Assembly: GCA_950295325.1 (NCBI GenBank)
Contig: OX485809.1
Location: 10,168,001 to 10,232,000, forward strand
Reading direction: 5' to 3'
Source: Polytrichum commune
Lineage: Eukaryota; Streptophyta; Polytrichopsida; Polytrichales; Polytrichaceae
Length of the DNA stretch: 64,000 nt
In this document: positions 24,937-37,825 of the stretch, piece after piece
Position numbering within the stretch: position 1 is the stretch's first letter
Layout of the letters: each line of letters begins with the position of its first letter
Made by a program: the position numbers and the translations under genes
Notes under the pieces: generated by a model
Database searches by the model: none
What the model was told of the DNA's origin: nothing
The model's input: the letters and a program-made list of their open reading frames with translations, nothing else

Positions 24937-27684
24937 CTATGAAAAATTGCAAACCTGGTTGGACACATCAAGACCATGTGGGGACGTTTGTTGAGGTGTT
25001 GGAGATTCATATTCCTTATCTTGATGGAGATGAATCTCAACATAAGTCTTTGGCACATCTGCAGGTGCATTGTCTGACCTCTTAGCTTCCATGTTTGCTA
25101 CATTTCCACTTTGTTGCTCCAAAGCAATCTTATTCTTGGATTGAATGTTGTGAGATTCATTCGATAAGGATTGCAAGTTTATTTGTTCTTGCTCTGACCA
25201 ATGGGGAGACCTCTCAGGGCTTCCACATACTCCATTGCACATCTCGTTTGCCTTGTTGTAACTTGATGACTCTCCAAAACTTCTTGTAGGCTCCATATCC
25301 AAAGATATATCCCTACTATAATCACTTGCATGCGGAAGTTGATGTTCCGAACCATGCAAGTTTGACATGTTTTCATGTTTATTATTGGTCCACTTGCAAC
25401 CGCCATCTGCAAGTGCTGGTATGGATGAGTAGCCCCTCATTACCGTACTATTGCTTGATAATGCCGACAAAACCCTTCCTATGGTTTCTCCATGTGTTCC
25501 AACAAGTGAATGAGCATGCGCATGATCGGATGGACATTTTGTTCTTGGTCGTTGGCATTTGTTTTGTAGATATGCCATCAAATCCAAATCAATGTGTGGT
25601 GTAAATTGCTTCAAAGACCTGCGCAAGATGCTTTGTTCCTCAATTGGTAATCCCAAAATGAAGTTCAAGACAATAGTTGATTCAAAGTTTGAGTACACGG
25701 AAATGATACCCGAGATAGCTACCTCCTTAAGCCTTGGATTCTTGTCATTTGCCAATGGGGTTAGTTTGCCAAGCCATAGTTTGAGTAGGCTAGTGGGGCC
25801 TGCTCTGCAACCATCTATGGCGAGCTTTGCAAAGGCTGAAATAGCAAACTCAATCACTGCAATTTTGGCCTTTGGGGTGCGTTGTTCATTCAATGATCGA
25901 AGCAATGGCAACAACAAAGAATCAATACTATAGGTGTTTCCAATTGTTTCCAAGGCCAAAGAAGCAAGTTTTAGGATAACACACTTAGTGTCCACCAATC
26001 TTGCAAACACAGATGGTAGAGTCCGTTCCAAATAGGGTTCAAATAATCTCCTGCATGGAGGCACAAGTTCAACCAAGGCACATAGCGCTGCTTGTGCTAC
26101 TTTCCAGTGGGGATCATCCAAGTGTCCGGATAATAGTTTCATAACTTGTTCAAAATTTTGGGCTACCTCTTGATACCCCTTTGGACCTTGTTGCAACAAT
26201 TTTATAAGGTATGTGAATGCAACAACCCGGCTTGACCAGTCTGCACTTGGGCCCAAACCTTCAGTCAATGCATCGTTTAATGACATCAATCCATCCATGT
26301 AGCTCAAAATGTCTGCATATGAGTTCATAGCGCCTGCCAGGTGACTATCTTCCAAACTACTGCTACTATCTGATGACCTTCCTGATTCATGGTGTCCCAC
26401 GTATGGCTTTTGAGAACCATTTACACCATTTGTTGATATGTTTGCTACCTTCATCTTTTCATTTTGTAAGTCAAGTTTCAAAGTTTTTTTTTCTCCCTTA
26501 TCCATGCCACTATCTTTAGTCAAGTTTTTTTTACTAGACTTGTCCATGCTTAAAAAGATTTTTTTTGAACTTTGAGCTCCATTTGGTGGGCACCCAATAC
26601 AAATAATTTTGTTGTTAAGAATTGTATCCTCAACTTCTTGACTCATAGCCATATTAAGCCTTTCTTTGCCAACATCAACATCAACATATGGTTGGAAAGT
26701 TGTTGAAGGACTAATACCATTGCCAGATATGGACTCTGCAATTGCTATGGATGGTTGCCCACCATCATGAATAGATGCAGGTGCAGATGCCGGATGAGGA
26801 GGGTCACGAGCAGAGGGTGAATCAATATGTGAATGTACAATCCCTGTAGCTGCATCATGAATTTTACGATAGCTTCCACCCACTGCAGCAAAAAAATGTA
26901 TCAAAATCTAGGTGTAGTTAGCACAACAGAGATCAACATGTCAAATGGTATTTTGTAGCCATTTGGTTTGATGTAGGTGTTTAACAATGGTTCATCACTC
27001 CTTCAAGTTGCCACCAATTGATGTAATAGAGAAAAACATGAAGTTATTACTTGGGCATGTTTCAGGAAGAACATCCATTTCATTAGCGTCAACTTCTTCA
27101 AGCATCCTTTCCATTGCCTTCACTTGATGTTGACTAGCTTGAAGCATCTGGTGCAAATTTCTTTCAGAAGGCATACTTAATGATTTTCCCTGCAACAAAC
27201 TTGTGGCATCTGTAGATAATGGTCCAAGCATCAAACTTTTGCTTCGCTCATGTGTGACTCCTCCTTGACTTGCAAGCACATGGATTCTTGTGGATTGCCG
27301 CAATTGTTGTTGATGACTATAACCCCCATCTTGTATAGCTAGAGGTGTACATCGTTTATGTACTCCACCATCCTCCTCATATATAAGCTATAATTGACAC
27401 AAAAGATGCTAAGGGTCAACGTCCACGAATCTAAACCTCATCATTATATGAAAATGTTGGTGATAATCAAGAATTTGCCTTAAAGACATGTTTGATAGCT
27501 TTATCATAAGTGATAATATTAGATTTGTTGCTCACTTTTTGAATTGTAGAGTCTAATATTAGAAAAACTCGGCGAGCACGATCTGGCCAAAATTTTGCAA
27601 ACACTCGGTAACATTTTCTTGCAATTGAACGGACCTGCACACACATGAATTTAAAGAAAAGAAGAGGAAACTATCTTATTGAGC

Positions 27685-27720
<36 letters not shown>

Positions 27721-30700
27721 TAAAAGTGTTTTTGGCACATGACAATTATTTAAACTCAAGGCTTGTCTTACCACCAATGATTCATGATTCATCCCCTCTA
27801 ATATTAGCACTAGAAATAATAATTCAAGTATAATTACCACTGGGTCAATTATATCAAACAACATTTGTACACTAGGCCCATACTAAAAATAAGGCGGAGC
27901 TAGTTAATCCTGGGTAAATTAACATCCACAAATGTAGAATTCTTCAACAAGGGGATTTCAATCACAATAGTCATATAATATGATTATTCATCAAAATATC
28001 CTTCATAATTTTTACCTTTTAAGTCACTCTATCCATTAGTAAGGTGACATCTACAATAGGGATGTGTGTTGCCACCTCAAGAATAAAACTAAAGGTGGTG
28101 TTAACCATCAACTCTAATGGCAAACACTACCACCTTGTAAAATGATGTGTTGAGTGTTTGTGTCCCACAACATCACTCATCCCAATTTAGCAAGTTTTAA
28201 GATCAATATTCTCAATGTAGCATTCAATTTGCGAACTTTTGTGATTCTTGTCTATATGCAAAGATGATAATATCTTTGGCATGCCTTTGGTCACTTAGAA
28301 CTTGTAACACTGCAATGGAGAGCAACTTACTCAAATATTTTAGTATGTGCAAGAGTACCATACCTCGCCCATTGCATCCCCAGAACAACATTGTATCAAA
28401 TCTTCATAGAGTTCAGGAGTTCGCTGCAACTCTGAGGACTCAGCCCACCTTTCAAGTACTAGTAATGCATACTCACAACACCTGAAATAGAAACTCTATA
28501 TAAGGTTTTGTGACTGTAGTAAAAAAACATTCCTACATAAGGCTTAGATTGGAATAATATTAATATCTTTGTAATACATGTGTGATAATAAAGGCGGATG
28601 TAACAAATATGAGTAAATCGCGTACCTTGCTCGCAAGATTGCATTTCGGTCTTGTTTTGCACACTCGATAATACGTGGAAGCAAACGGGCCACACAACAA
28701 TTTTGAAGTATCTGCAACCCGCCACTTGCACCTTAATTTTTGAAGTGATGAACGTCTGCATCAATGTAGAAACACCTCTAAGAATAGTACTTCAGAACAC
28801 TTAACTTTAAATATACAAGACAACCACATTGAAGGATAAAGGATCTGACCGTTTTAATGCAATTGTCGGCTGATTCAGCAATAACAAGAACGGTAATCAC
28901 AACCGATTTGAAGAGAAGCTGCAATTTACAAATAAAACCAAAGAAATCTTCAATTGCAATTCCAAACACCATTGCCTAAATTCATTAGTGTCAGAGTGGC
29001 CAAATCCTAAATATAATTTTGACAAGAACCTTGGATGATAAAAGAGGATCTAAAACAAACAACATCATGGATTTGAACACTCACAGGTATAAATGCCTCT
29101 GCAAAGATTTCAAACCTAGATCGTAGCTCCTTTGAGAGGATATTCAACAATTGGCATGCCTAAACAATTACAAAGCCGTCCAAATCATGATGTATAATTT
29201 TGAAAGGGTCCAAGTTTTCATAATCATGAGGCTCAATTGTATGTGTGCATAGTTATGCTTGAGAAAGTTGTTGCTCATCAAAAGCTGATAACTTATGCAT
29301 AGTTAAGCAAATTTCTAGCTTATGTACTCCATTCCTTTAACAAATTGATTTCTCACAATCGTATAGACCACGTCAATGGCAACCAACACTTAATATATCA
29401 ATAATCACCAACATTAAGAAGCTTCAAAATATTTGCATGGGCTTAGAATTCTAACTGACCTGCTTCACTATACTGGAGCGTCGATCTGACAATTGGACAC
29501 TAAGAGGACCTACAAGTTGCCTAAGTAAAGTTGGAAAACAAGAGTACTCAGCAGCACCTGGTACACAAATATAAATCCATCGAAGTTTGATATTACAAAA
29601 CAATAAAACACATGTGTTCTAGATTACATCTCAAATAAAGATGGTTTTGTTGAATTGTGTCACATAATCATGATCATGAGATGATGTGGAAGTACACAAC
29701 TTCATGGTAGCAAATAAAGTGTACCAATCAAAGTGTGTAGCAAACCTCATGTATTGCAAGCCAACATGCTACAAAGTCCAAATTATTGATGTTGTAGTAA
29801 GTAATGCTTACTAGTAAGAGAAAATAAGATTTTTAATATTCAAGTTGACAAACCTCCAAGAACAAGACCTTCCAGTTTTTGCATGGCTGCCATCCAAACA
29901 GACCAATCATGTTCAGCTTTGAGCAAATGTGCTACTTTATCTAGCTCCCTTGTCAACTCTTTTTCTGAATAGACTTGAATTGGGTCAATTGGTTTTTCAC
30001 CTCCCTCAGAGTCACCTGCACATTTTGATTCATTCAACATAGTTGGCTTCAACAATATTTTTTGGTACCCTCCATATATATCATAAGAGCTTGCATCTAA
30101 TATAAAAGAATTGACTTATGAACAATGTACTTACAAATGTATCTTAGATGATACTAACCTCCAAAAAAAGTTTCGGCAAGGATAATTGGTTTAGACTTTG
30201 GGCTACAACGTCTTTGAGGGCTAGTCCGTCTATGACTTCCATTGATATGGGGAGCTTTAGGCTCAAACCCAGTATGTTGGTTGTGAGTTGCATGGCCATT
30301 GGCAGTAGCATGTTGTGTTAACGATAGATGATGAGAACTTGGTTGAATATTGTTCTTTGAAGTACTCATAGCAACAATTTCATTCCTTGTGTGCTTGATG
30401 GGTTCTATCTTGTCAAACCTGGCACCAATATCTTTGAACTACAAAAAACAATAATCCTATAGTTATACCACATAGTACATGACCATAATCATAACGAACT
30501 AGTAATCAAGTAGGACCTTGTTTCCAACTTTGACATGCATAACTATTGTAGGAGGATGTACGGTGCACATGTTTTCACATATCAAGACAACAAAGCAAAT
30601 CGAGACTTTATATGACAGTTGGCATCTACTTAGTCACAAATATCTATCTAGCTTTAACTTTCAATGAGAATTTATTTGGAGACTTTAATTTATGACATAA

Positions 30701-32173
30701 CCATCCCCCACCTGTGCAGGTCGTAACGGATAGAGTCGGAGATCCTCTTTGACTTGTTGTCCACCATGCCGGTACATCTCCTGCAAGGTATGAGGTTATT
30801 ACAAGATTCAATGAAATGAGATACATATTAGTGTCTTGATTATTAGAAATCATGCCATGTTTTTCTTACAAAACACACAATGAAATTATAGTGCAAATTC
30901 CATAAAGAGTAGAAATGACCATATGTCTTATCAAAGACGACAACATTAGAAGCTTGGTTGTTATTAAGGTTTGAACGGTGGTGTAATATGTGAACAAAAA
31001 TATGAAAGACACTCATCAATGAATATTTGAAACTTGAAATCATTTCATGTCATTTAAGTGGGCACCTCGAGGCAAACCATTGCACCTTCTCTAACATTGC
31101 TATTGATATCATCCAGAAGTTGCACAACCTGCAGTTGGATCCAAAGAGACTTCTCAACCTCATCATGATATCATTTACTTGGTAGACCTAGAACATGGAC
31201 CCGCAATGGTAGGTTGATTGACGCCTTGTTTGTAAATTTGACTAGAGCAACACGATGTTGAATAATTTACATATTGACGTTCATAAATCTTGCTATTTGG
31301 CATGTTACAAATGGACACGCGCTTTGATGAAAGGATACCGGTGGTAGAAGTAGTCGTTGCATTGTAGTATCTGATGTAGCAAATAGATTGATCGCCGATG
31401 CAATGGTATGTGCAAATTCCTCACGCACCCTCCAATTTTTATGTCCCCATGCATAGGACCCAACTCTCTCTGCTACAAAGGGCGGTGTTGAAACCTAATA
31501 ACCAATATCCATATCAAGTGAGGTGTAGTAGAGACATGAACATTGAAACCTAATAACCAATGTCCATATCAAGTGAGGTGTAGTGGAGACATGAACATTT
31601 AGGTGATTCATCTACCATGATTTGTTAGGGTTAGACAAAAGTTTAAGATTTTGCAAATGTTGCTCAGATGTGCTATTTAGAGGATAGTATGGAGAGTAGA
31701 CAAGGGCCACAAGGCAAACATTTTAAAGCTTGTGAATTGGGCACAAAATTCTAGCCTATACTTTTTTGTGACCAATTTACAAGTTATGATATTATGCACA
31801 AATTTTTTTTTTTGCCTACAACTATGGAGTGCATAAATACCTCCATAAAAGCCAGTAGAAGGCGACGACCTGCATCACGCACACTTTGCTTACTATCTCC
31901 AAGCCGCTCGATGATTGCAGGGACCAGTTGATTAAAATGCAGCTTGAAATGTTCCCCTGAGAGGGTTGCTGCAGATGTCAAAGCATGAAGTATTCCTTGA
32001 CACACTTTATGGTTATTATCCCGGAGAAGTGGCATGGATGCATCCACCAAATTCAAAACTTCATTGGCCGATAGACTCTTTTGGCTTTGGTCCAAAAATG
32101 TTTGAAGTTTTTCAACCCCCAATAGCCTCTCCTTTGTGTCTCTTCTTGTCATTTTGTCGATTACTTCCTCCAT
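24937..32173 (-). CDS. CLASP: CLASP microtubule-associated protein, C-terminally truncated
   Basis: Fourteen exons: 32173-31841, 31494-31339, 31128-31066, 30780-30712, 30438-30159, 30015-29854, 29557-29460, 29159-29085, 28918-28850, 28711-28626, 28481-28364, 27634-27536, 27387-27051 and 26882-24937. All junctions join in phase, giving about 1,296 residues. Landmarks: LGDSKQSVRDAGRRLL (TOG1, to about residue 200), PIQVYSEKEL and VVITVLVIAESADNCIK (TOG2, about 270-520), a Ser-rich linker (about 540-830), then DGLMSLNDAL and DPHWKVAQAAL (TOG3, about 835-1095). Plant CLASP binds microtubule sides and plus ends at the cortex and endoplasmic side, tethering them and influencing division and cell shape. 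Plant homologues are about 1,440 residues; the conserved final domain (CLIP-interacting region) is absent here. The last exon either ends at the stop at 24937 (after SNQVCNFS) or splices at 24955 to an exon I could not find. The exon 2 acceptor is duplicated (see repeat). Confidence 0.88.
27689..27717. repeat. (GA)n microsatellite in a CLASP intron
   Basis: About 14 uninterrupted GA units lie just upstream (in gene order) of exon 12. On the sense strand this is a CT tract before the exon 12 acceptor region, but about 55 bp away. Confidence 0.9.
31494..31606. repeat. 56-bp tandem duplication copying the CLASP exon 2 acceptor
   Basis: The sequence 'aaacctaataaccaat.tccatatcaagtgaggtgtagt.gagacatgaacatt' occurs twice with a 56-bp period (landmark accaat at 31501 and 31557), differing at two or three bases. 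On the minus strand each copy contains the acceptor attag/GTTTCAA, so two equivalent 3' splice sites stand 56 nt apart. Use of the outer one would add 56 nt and shift the frame. Confidence 0.85.
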
Positions 32174-35151
32174 TGTTAGTGTAGACCTTCAAGTAGCAAC
32201 AAGAACTATAGAAGTTTCCCGGTATTTGGACTTACTACATGACAAAAATATAGAATCAACCTAGCCACAAAAGGTTACTTCATCATGACATGGTTTCTCC
32301 TTTCCTTCCATGCTCTCTCATACCACTCCCTCTAATTCAAACCCACTCAATTTTGAACTCTTAATCTGAGCAATCTTCAAAATGAATGGGGTTAATTTCC
32401 AGTGGTGTTGAGCATGTTGTTGTGTGGTGTCAACAATCAAATCAAGGTCATAATTCCACACTTCCATGGTTACGAAGGAGCACAAAGCAAGGGACATTGT
32501 GTCATTCGCATGCATGTCTCATTTCAAAATGCAATTTACTTTTGTGAAATTTGGCCGATGTTGACCAATACTTCTGCCAACCAGGTGACAATTTTTTTCT
32601 TTCCAAAGCCACATCACCAACCAATGGTCGACTAAAATAGGTGCAGTGCTATTGTGTCTTTGACCACATGCAAAGGATAAGTGGGGATTGAGACAGATCC
32701 TTTGGAATTGATGGAGAAGAGGAATGTAAATCAAGAAGAAAAATACGCAATCAATGCTACAAACAATAACCTAGAAGCACATTTGTAGTCACAATGCAAC
32801 TTCATCAAACCATATATTAATAATTCTATCATTACGCCAATAAAGGCCCAATAAAATGCAACCTGCCACACCAAATTACAAATGCCTCCAACAAATTGTG
32901 AGCAAATGCCATTGTCAATTCAATCATCTACGGAGAAAAAAAACCCATCTAACAATGTCCTCAACCTCCTAGCATCACACTGCGTAATGATACACACCAA
33001 TTGCATTCGTCTTTGAAAACCTATGTTGCTATTGATTTCCAATCCATTTGCAAATCCTAAATTTGGATTCGGAGACAACCCTAGATGACCCAAGGAATGC
33101 CACCTACAAATTGTGTCCCAATTGAAAAACCTCTCAAGACTAAAGCTAAAAAAGTAAAATAGTCCAACATTAACCTAGTCCGACGATGTGCTAATAATCT
33201 ATACATATATGCAATGATTGTAATTATGGACACACCGCATCATGTGCAATAATCACAAAGAAAGCACGGAAAACAAATTCTATCACAGTCAAAGACTTAT
33301 GTTGTGGAGTCCGATGTTTACTCTTGACTCTACATAAATTTCACACATGGCTCGGTTTCATTGAATTTTGGACAAGACCAAAGAGCCTAAGGTATGTGTG
33401 TCGATCACATAAAATGTGAGGAAAGCATGGGAAGAAGGAGGTGGAGGAGAAGCGGAGCAAAGTGGGAGGTTTGTTCCGTTTCATAGTTGCCGCGGCTCCG
33501 ACCTTGTTTCCTAGATCCTCACATCTACGTTCGTCTTAGATTTACTAGGTAGTGGGGCAAGATTTGCAAGATTGTGTGGGGATGGGAACTTTGCATGTAT
33601 CCAAGGCTATGATTAGAATGAGAACAAACATTCTTGAGAGGTATCAACTAACATCGAAGAATTCAAGGGGACTTTATATTTGCATAAAGAATGTAAACAT
33701 TATAACGAACTCACCTAATGTACCATCATAACATTGAAAACTCAACGTTATGCACAACATTCATCTCAACCGCAATTTAGAAATACCATAAAATGTACCA
33801 GGATGTAAGTCAATTACAAATTGTTATTCTTGAGAGTTGGCAGTGATTGCACCAAGAGTGATTCCTTTGGTCTTTACAAAGTGATTCTCTCCATAACCGG
33901 TTTTCAAAGCATTTTGGACCAAAGCTACATGCTCATCTCACACATAACTTGCATCGACTTGTGGTCGAGTTTCACTCCTGATTTAGGTTAAATTGGGATA
34001 AACTTAACCACAAATGTTAACACTCCTCCTTATTACCACACTTGTGGTTGTCCCAATCTGAAACCACTTCACTAATTTGGAGTTTTTGATAGTCCATTTT
34101 ATGTTTGGCACAATTGTATATTTTCCAGAGACTTGCTCTTGAACCAAATCACCGTCTTTCAAAATCAAGCCCACTTCCAATTGTGGCATTGTTTTTTCCA
34201 GAAAATAATTTGTTCGCAAGACTTGGCAATCAAGGCAAAACACACTACCTACATAGTGTGTTGTAATTTACACACTCCTCAATTTGCGGGATATGTTTCA
34301 CAATGGGTAGTCATTGGGGACGGTCACCAATTGAAATCAGTGGATGAAAATGTTGTTAATTGGATGAACTAGCATATTTCATATCCTTTTTTTTCTTTTT
34401 TTTTCCTTCCAAGCTTTGGGATTCCATTTTGTACATCTATCTCCACTTTAAAGTTTTCCACGGCCTTTTTCTTTGCACACACTAGAGAAAAACAATACCT
34501 CTCATTTATCTACATGCAGTGGAAAAGGTGGTAGTGAGCCTGTTGCCCCATTGTTCCCCACTTGTTCTTGCCTAAAAAACACAAAACACAATACCCAAAA
34601 TCCCAAAGAGAAAGGGCCACATTTCAAAGTATCCCTCCCAAAACAAACATGTGACAAAAGAAAGAGGACACAAATGTGGGAAGGTGGGGGGACTACATGT
34701 GCAAAAGTTGGGGCGGCTCATGGGCATGGGCATACCTCCATACTAGGCGGATACACATGGGCAAGGGGGCATATGGTAGCATGGGCTTAGGGGGTCGGGG
34801 TGGACCAGGCTATTGGTTCATATGCACAGGTGCAACTGGCTGGGATGACACATGTTCGAGCTGGTGTATATTGTGTACGGTAAAGCCTCAAATGATACCT
34901 CTTTCTACACTCGCTCAAGTTTGTATGTGTTACGAAGAGTCCACCCCCTAAGTTACACCATTGCCGGCCTAGAATTAGAGTTGCAATGGAAGTACTACTT
35001 TGTTGGCTCAAAACTTTCATCTCCATAATGAAGAAAAAAATAAACAAGAAATGAAAATGGAAAAGAACAATGACACTTTTTGTTGCCCTTTACTTTGGTT
35101 AAAGCAAAAGCTTCCATTTACTTTTATGGAACCAAAAGCTAAATATGTATG
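32174..35151. other. Intergenic spacer between CLASP and the glycine-rich gene
   Basis: A GC-richer patch at about 33420-33535 could be the CLASP promoter or a non-coding first exon, since it lies upstream on the minus strand, but no splice pair was fixed. Around 34020 the minus strand reads aaggaggag followed by tgttaacatttgtgg, which resembles a polypurine tract and LTR start; no pol domain supports it. No gene recognised. Confidence 0.45.
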
Positions 35152-35159
35152 TATAAATA
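35152..35159 (+). promoter_or_regulatory. TATA box of the glycine-rich protein gene
   Basis: A perfect TATAAATA lies 164 bases 5' of the start codon. This predicts transcription start near 35183-35192, which would place the 17-bp repeat array inside the 5' leader. Confidence 0.6.
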
Positions 35160-35194
35160 GGCCACATACATCCAATTCTCATCCTTTTCATCAT

Positions 35195-35280
35195 TTGTCT
35201 AAATCACAAGTTTGTCGAAATCCGATTCTTGTCTAAATCATAATCTTGTCTAAACCAAAAAGTTTGTCTAAATCAAAAGT
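35195..35280 (+). repeat. Five tandem 17-bp units in the predicted 5' leader
   Basis: Consensus TTGTCTAAATCANAAGT; units start at 35195, 35212, 35229, 35246 (18 bp) and 35264. The array ends 35 bases before the start codon. It contains no ATG, so it would not add upstream start codons. Confidence 0.9.
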
Positions 35281-35315
35281 TTGGCAATACTTTGGAGCCT
35301 CAACGTATCTTCATC

Positions 35316-35744
35316 ATGGCAAACGCTGCACGATTCTTGCTTAAGATGTCTAGGTTCATAGTTCTAATGTTGGCCATTGTCAATCTCATATCAATCGTCG
35401 AAGGGAATAGGTTCGGCCCCTTCCCAATGGGCCTTGGAGGACCTTTCGGTGGCGGCGGTCTTAGAGGACTCGGACCCTTCGGCGGTGGCGGTTTTGGAGG
35501 CGGTTTTGGAGGACTTGGACCTTTCGGAGGCGGCGGTCTTGGAGGTCTAGGACCTTTTGGAGGCAGCGGTTTTGGGGGAGTAGGACCCTTTGGAGGAGCA
35601 GGACCATTCGGAGGTGCGGGGCCTTTCGGAGGCGGCGGTTTGGGATTCCCAATCAACAGTACCTTCCCGGGCTTGAACATCACCTTGCCTGCGATCAATG
35701 GTTCCTTCCCTGGGTTCCCCTTCCCTGGGTTCCCTTTCCCTTAG
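35316..35744 (+). CDS. Secreted glycine-rich structural protein
   Basis: Intronless, 142 residues. The first ATG in the frame (35316) is chosen; the frame is open a little further upstream but without Met. Residues 1-30 form a signal peptide: a basic start followed by the hydrophobic run FIVLMLAIVNLISIV and a small-residue site EG/N. The mature part is GPFGG/GGFGG/GLGPFGG repeats (about residues 31-110), then INSTFPGLNITLPAING with three possible N-glycosylation sites (NST, NIT, NGS), and it ends in three FPGFPFP-like repeats. This fits an extracellular or cell-wall glycine-rich protein. The repeat class has no enzymatic role and orthology cannot be inferred. A TATA box and a leader repeat array lie upstream. 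It is the only plus-strand protein gene here. The opposite-strand proline-rich frame is a shadow. Confidence 0.8.
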   Translation: MANAARFLLKMSRFIVLMLAIVNLISIVEGNRFGPFPMGLGGPFGGGGLRGLGPFGGGGFGGGFGGLGPFGGGGLGGLGPFGGSGFGGVGPFGGAGPFGGAGPFGGGGLGFPINSTFPGLNITLPAINGSFPGFPFPGFPFP

Positions 35745-37588
35745 TCACCGAATCAACCGCACCTACAACATGTTGGCGGTCAAGGCTCTCCACCGGCTAT
35801 TTTCATTTTGTAGGGATTTTGCATAACTTCATAGAGTTGGGCATCGGCTTGTAGTGTGAAGTGTTGGTGGTTGGCTTCAAGGGATATTTGGACATACTTT
35901 TTGTTTAAAAAAATAAATAAATAATATCTGAGAGTGATTCATGAGAGGTTCTTGGAGAAGCCAACTAAAATTAACCTCTTTTTTTTTCCCCATAATATGA
36001 AGTGTGATTTGCTTGATCAATCATGTGTGGGAATTGGTTGGTGTGTCTTGAATGTTTTGGTGAATGTAATTCTTCACGGGGGAGGGGGGGGGGGTGTGGA
36101 CTCTTTGTTGGGATTGAAAATGACATGCATGCATGCATGGCCTTGAGTTTATGACCGCTATGCACAAAGGATTTTGCAACAAAAACAACACCACATTCAC
36201 ATGTGCAGAGATCACACCTGACCTCAAATATGCATACATGCCCCATCTTTTTCTGCTGAGATTTACACCTCGCTTACTTATATGACAAAGAGACGGCACA
36301 CAAAAATGTGGTTATAACCCCATTCATGTCATTTCAGTTGATATTGCCTCAATGTATGCGATTTGTTTCATGGTATGGTTAACAGAGGCTACTTGTACCA
36401 ATTAGAATTAATTAATTGTCAGTTTACTTGAGAGAGTGTGCCGAACAATGATTCAGTTTCTACATCTAAGTATCACTAGATTCAAAACTTTCTCTCGGGG
36501 GATTCACTGGCGAAAATTCGTAGAACAACGTGTGATAAAAAATAAGGTCTAATATATTCATTATAGATAAATTTTGTAAGAAACTTACATATAATATAGG
36601 GGGTTTTAAAAGAGTGAAAAAGGATTACATGTAAAATACCATCACATGTAAAATACCATCACACCTTTATTTTGAAAAATACCATACCTTCTAATCTTTT
36701 CTGCAAGGTAAATAGCCCCCCAATAAATAGGTCCCGAATGCACATGTATGCAAAATATAAGAGGGAGTGAACCCCCCGAGAAATTTCTTCAATTTTCAAA
36801 ACTTAGCCAAAACAACTATAGATTTTTCTTTTTCATTTAGCGATTGAAATTTGAGATTTTATGGGGCGTATAATACACTGTTGGAAAAATATTTTTCAAG
36901 ACCTTTCCAATGGTATATTGCAAGCCCCCAAATATCTAAAATTTTAGTTGGTAAAATCAAAAACAAACTCTGCAGTCGTTTGGTCACTATGAAGCAAGCT
37001 GGTCAAGAGAACTGCAGTGGGAAAACGATTGCGGTTCTTTTTCGCAATGTTTTCTACTAGTGCATTGAAGAAAAGTTGGGCATTTGCTTAAGTACTATTG
37101 GTGATGTCTTCTGGCGATGATTGAATGGTCGACCTGATGATCATCTATATCAAAAAGACCATTACCAAAGCTTCGGATATTAACAACATTATCGAAAAAA
37201 AGTAATGAGGATGTCACCTCAATGAGTCCAAATCTCTCAAGAAATAATCAAATTCAACCACCTATTGAAATTTGAAAATAAAATATACATTGGATATTTC
37301 CATATTCTAAGGTCAGCCCTCCCCCCCCCCCCCGGTCAAAATCATGGCTTCACCCCTATCCATATTCAACTTGTTGGTAAGTTAAATCATGCCAAGGGCA
37401 TTCCGCAGTGAGACAGAAATTTAGATTTGCATGAGATATAGACCCAATATGAAGAGTCTTTGTTGCTAAACAATACCACTAGATTATCATGTCATGTACC
37501 GTCCCGTTACCAAGATGAAGGCTACACGCTCCCAACTCATGTTGATAAGATGGCTCCGTGTTCCAAGTTGTTCCCAGCAATGGACTAA
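35745..37588. other. Spacer 3' of the glycine-rich gene
   Basis: No gene recognised. It contains a G run near 36082-36093, a 17-bp direct duplication (acatgtaaaataccatc twice, 36627-36660) and a 13-base C run at 37321-37333. Confidence 0.5.
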
Positions 37589-37592
37589 TTAA

Positions 37593-37825
37593 CCCTTAAA
37601 GGACAATGCTGCCCCACGGGCTTGGTATTATTTTGGGAGAATCTTGTTCAAAACTTCTACTCCATTGCACCAAATGGGGTTTTTAGAATGCCAAATCGAG
37701 CACCTTAGCAAGATCTATACTTCTTTAGAATAGAGCCTATGTAAATTAATTGGTTAATCATGCTTAAAATGAATTTTAAAAGATATTTTGGGTGTGGTAT
37801 CGGGAAAGCATATGTCCTTTAAGGG
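37593..37825. mobile_element. 233-bp piggyBac-like MITE with TTAA on both sides
   Basis: Both ends read CCCTTAAAGGACA inward (13 bp perfect; the match then continues with a gap). The flanks are TTAA at 37589-37592 and 37826-37829. The ends match the element in the P-loop gene intron at 16211-16598. Non-coding. TTAA duplication plus CCC ends is the piggyBac signature. Confidence 0.65.

Noticed and set aside
33750-34240. Possible LTR retrotransposon (polypurine-like aaggaggag then TGTTAACA on the minus strand, with an open frame before it)
   Set aside because: No reverse transcriptase, integrase, RNase H or matching second LTR could be recognised, so the motif alone is insufficient.
35300-35698. 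Proline-rich minus-strand frame opposite the glycine-rich protein
   Set aside because: It is the antisense shadow of GGC/GGA-rich coding sequence. It has no signal peptide, promoter or splice evidence of its own, whereas the plus frame has a TATA box, signal peptide and tidy repeats.
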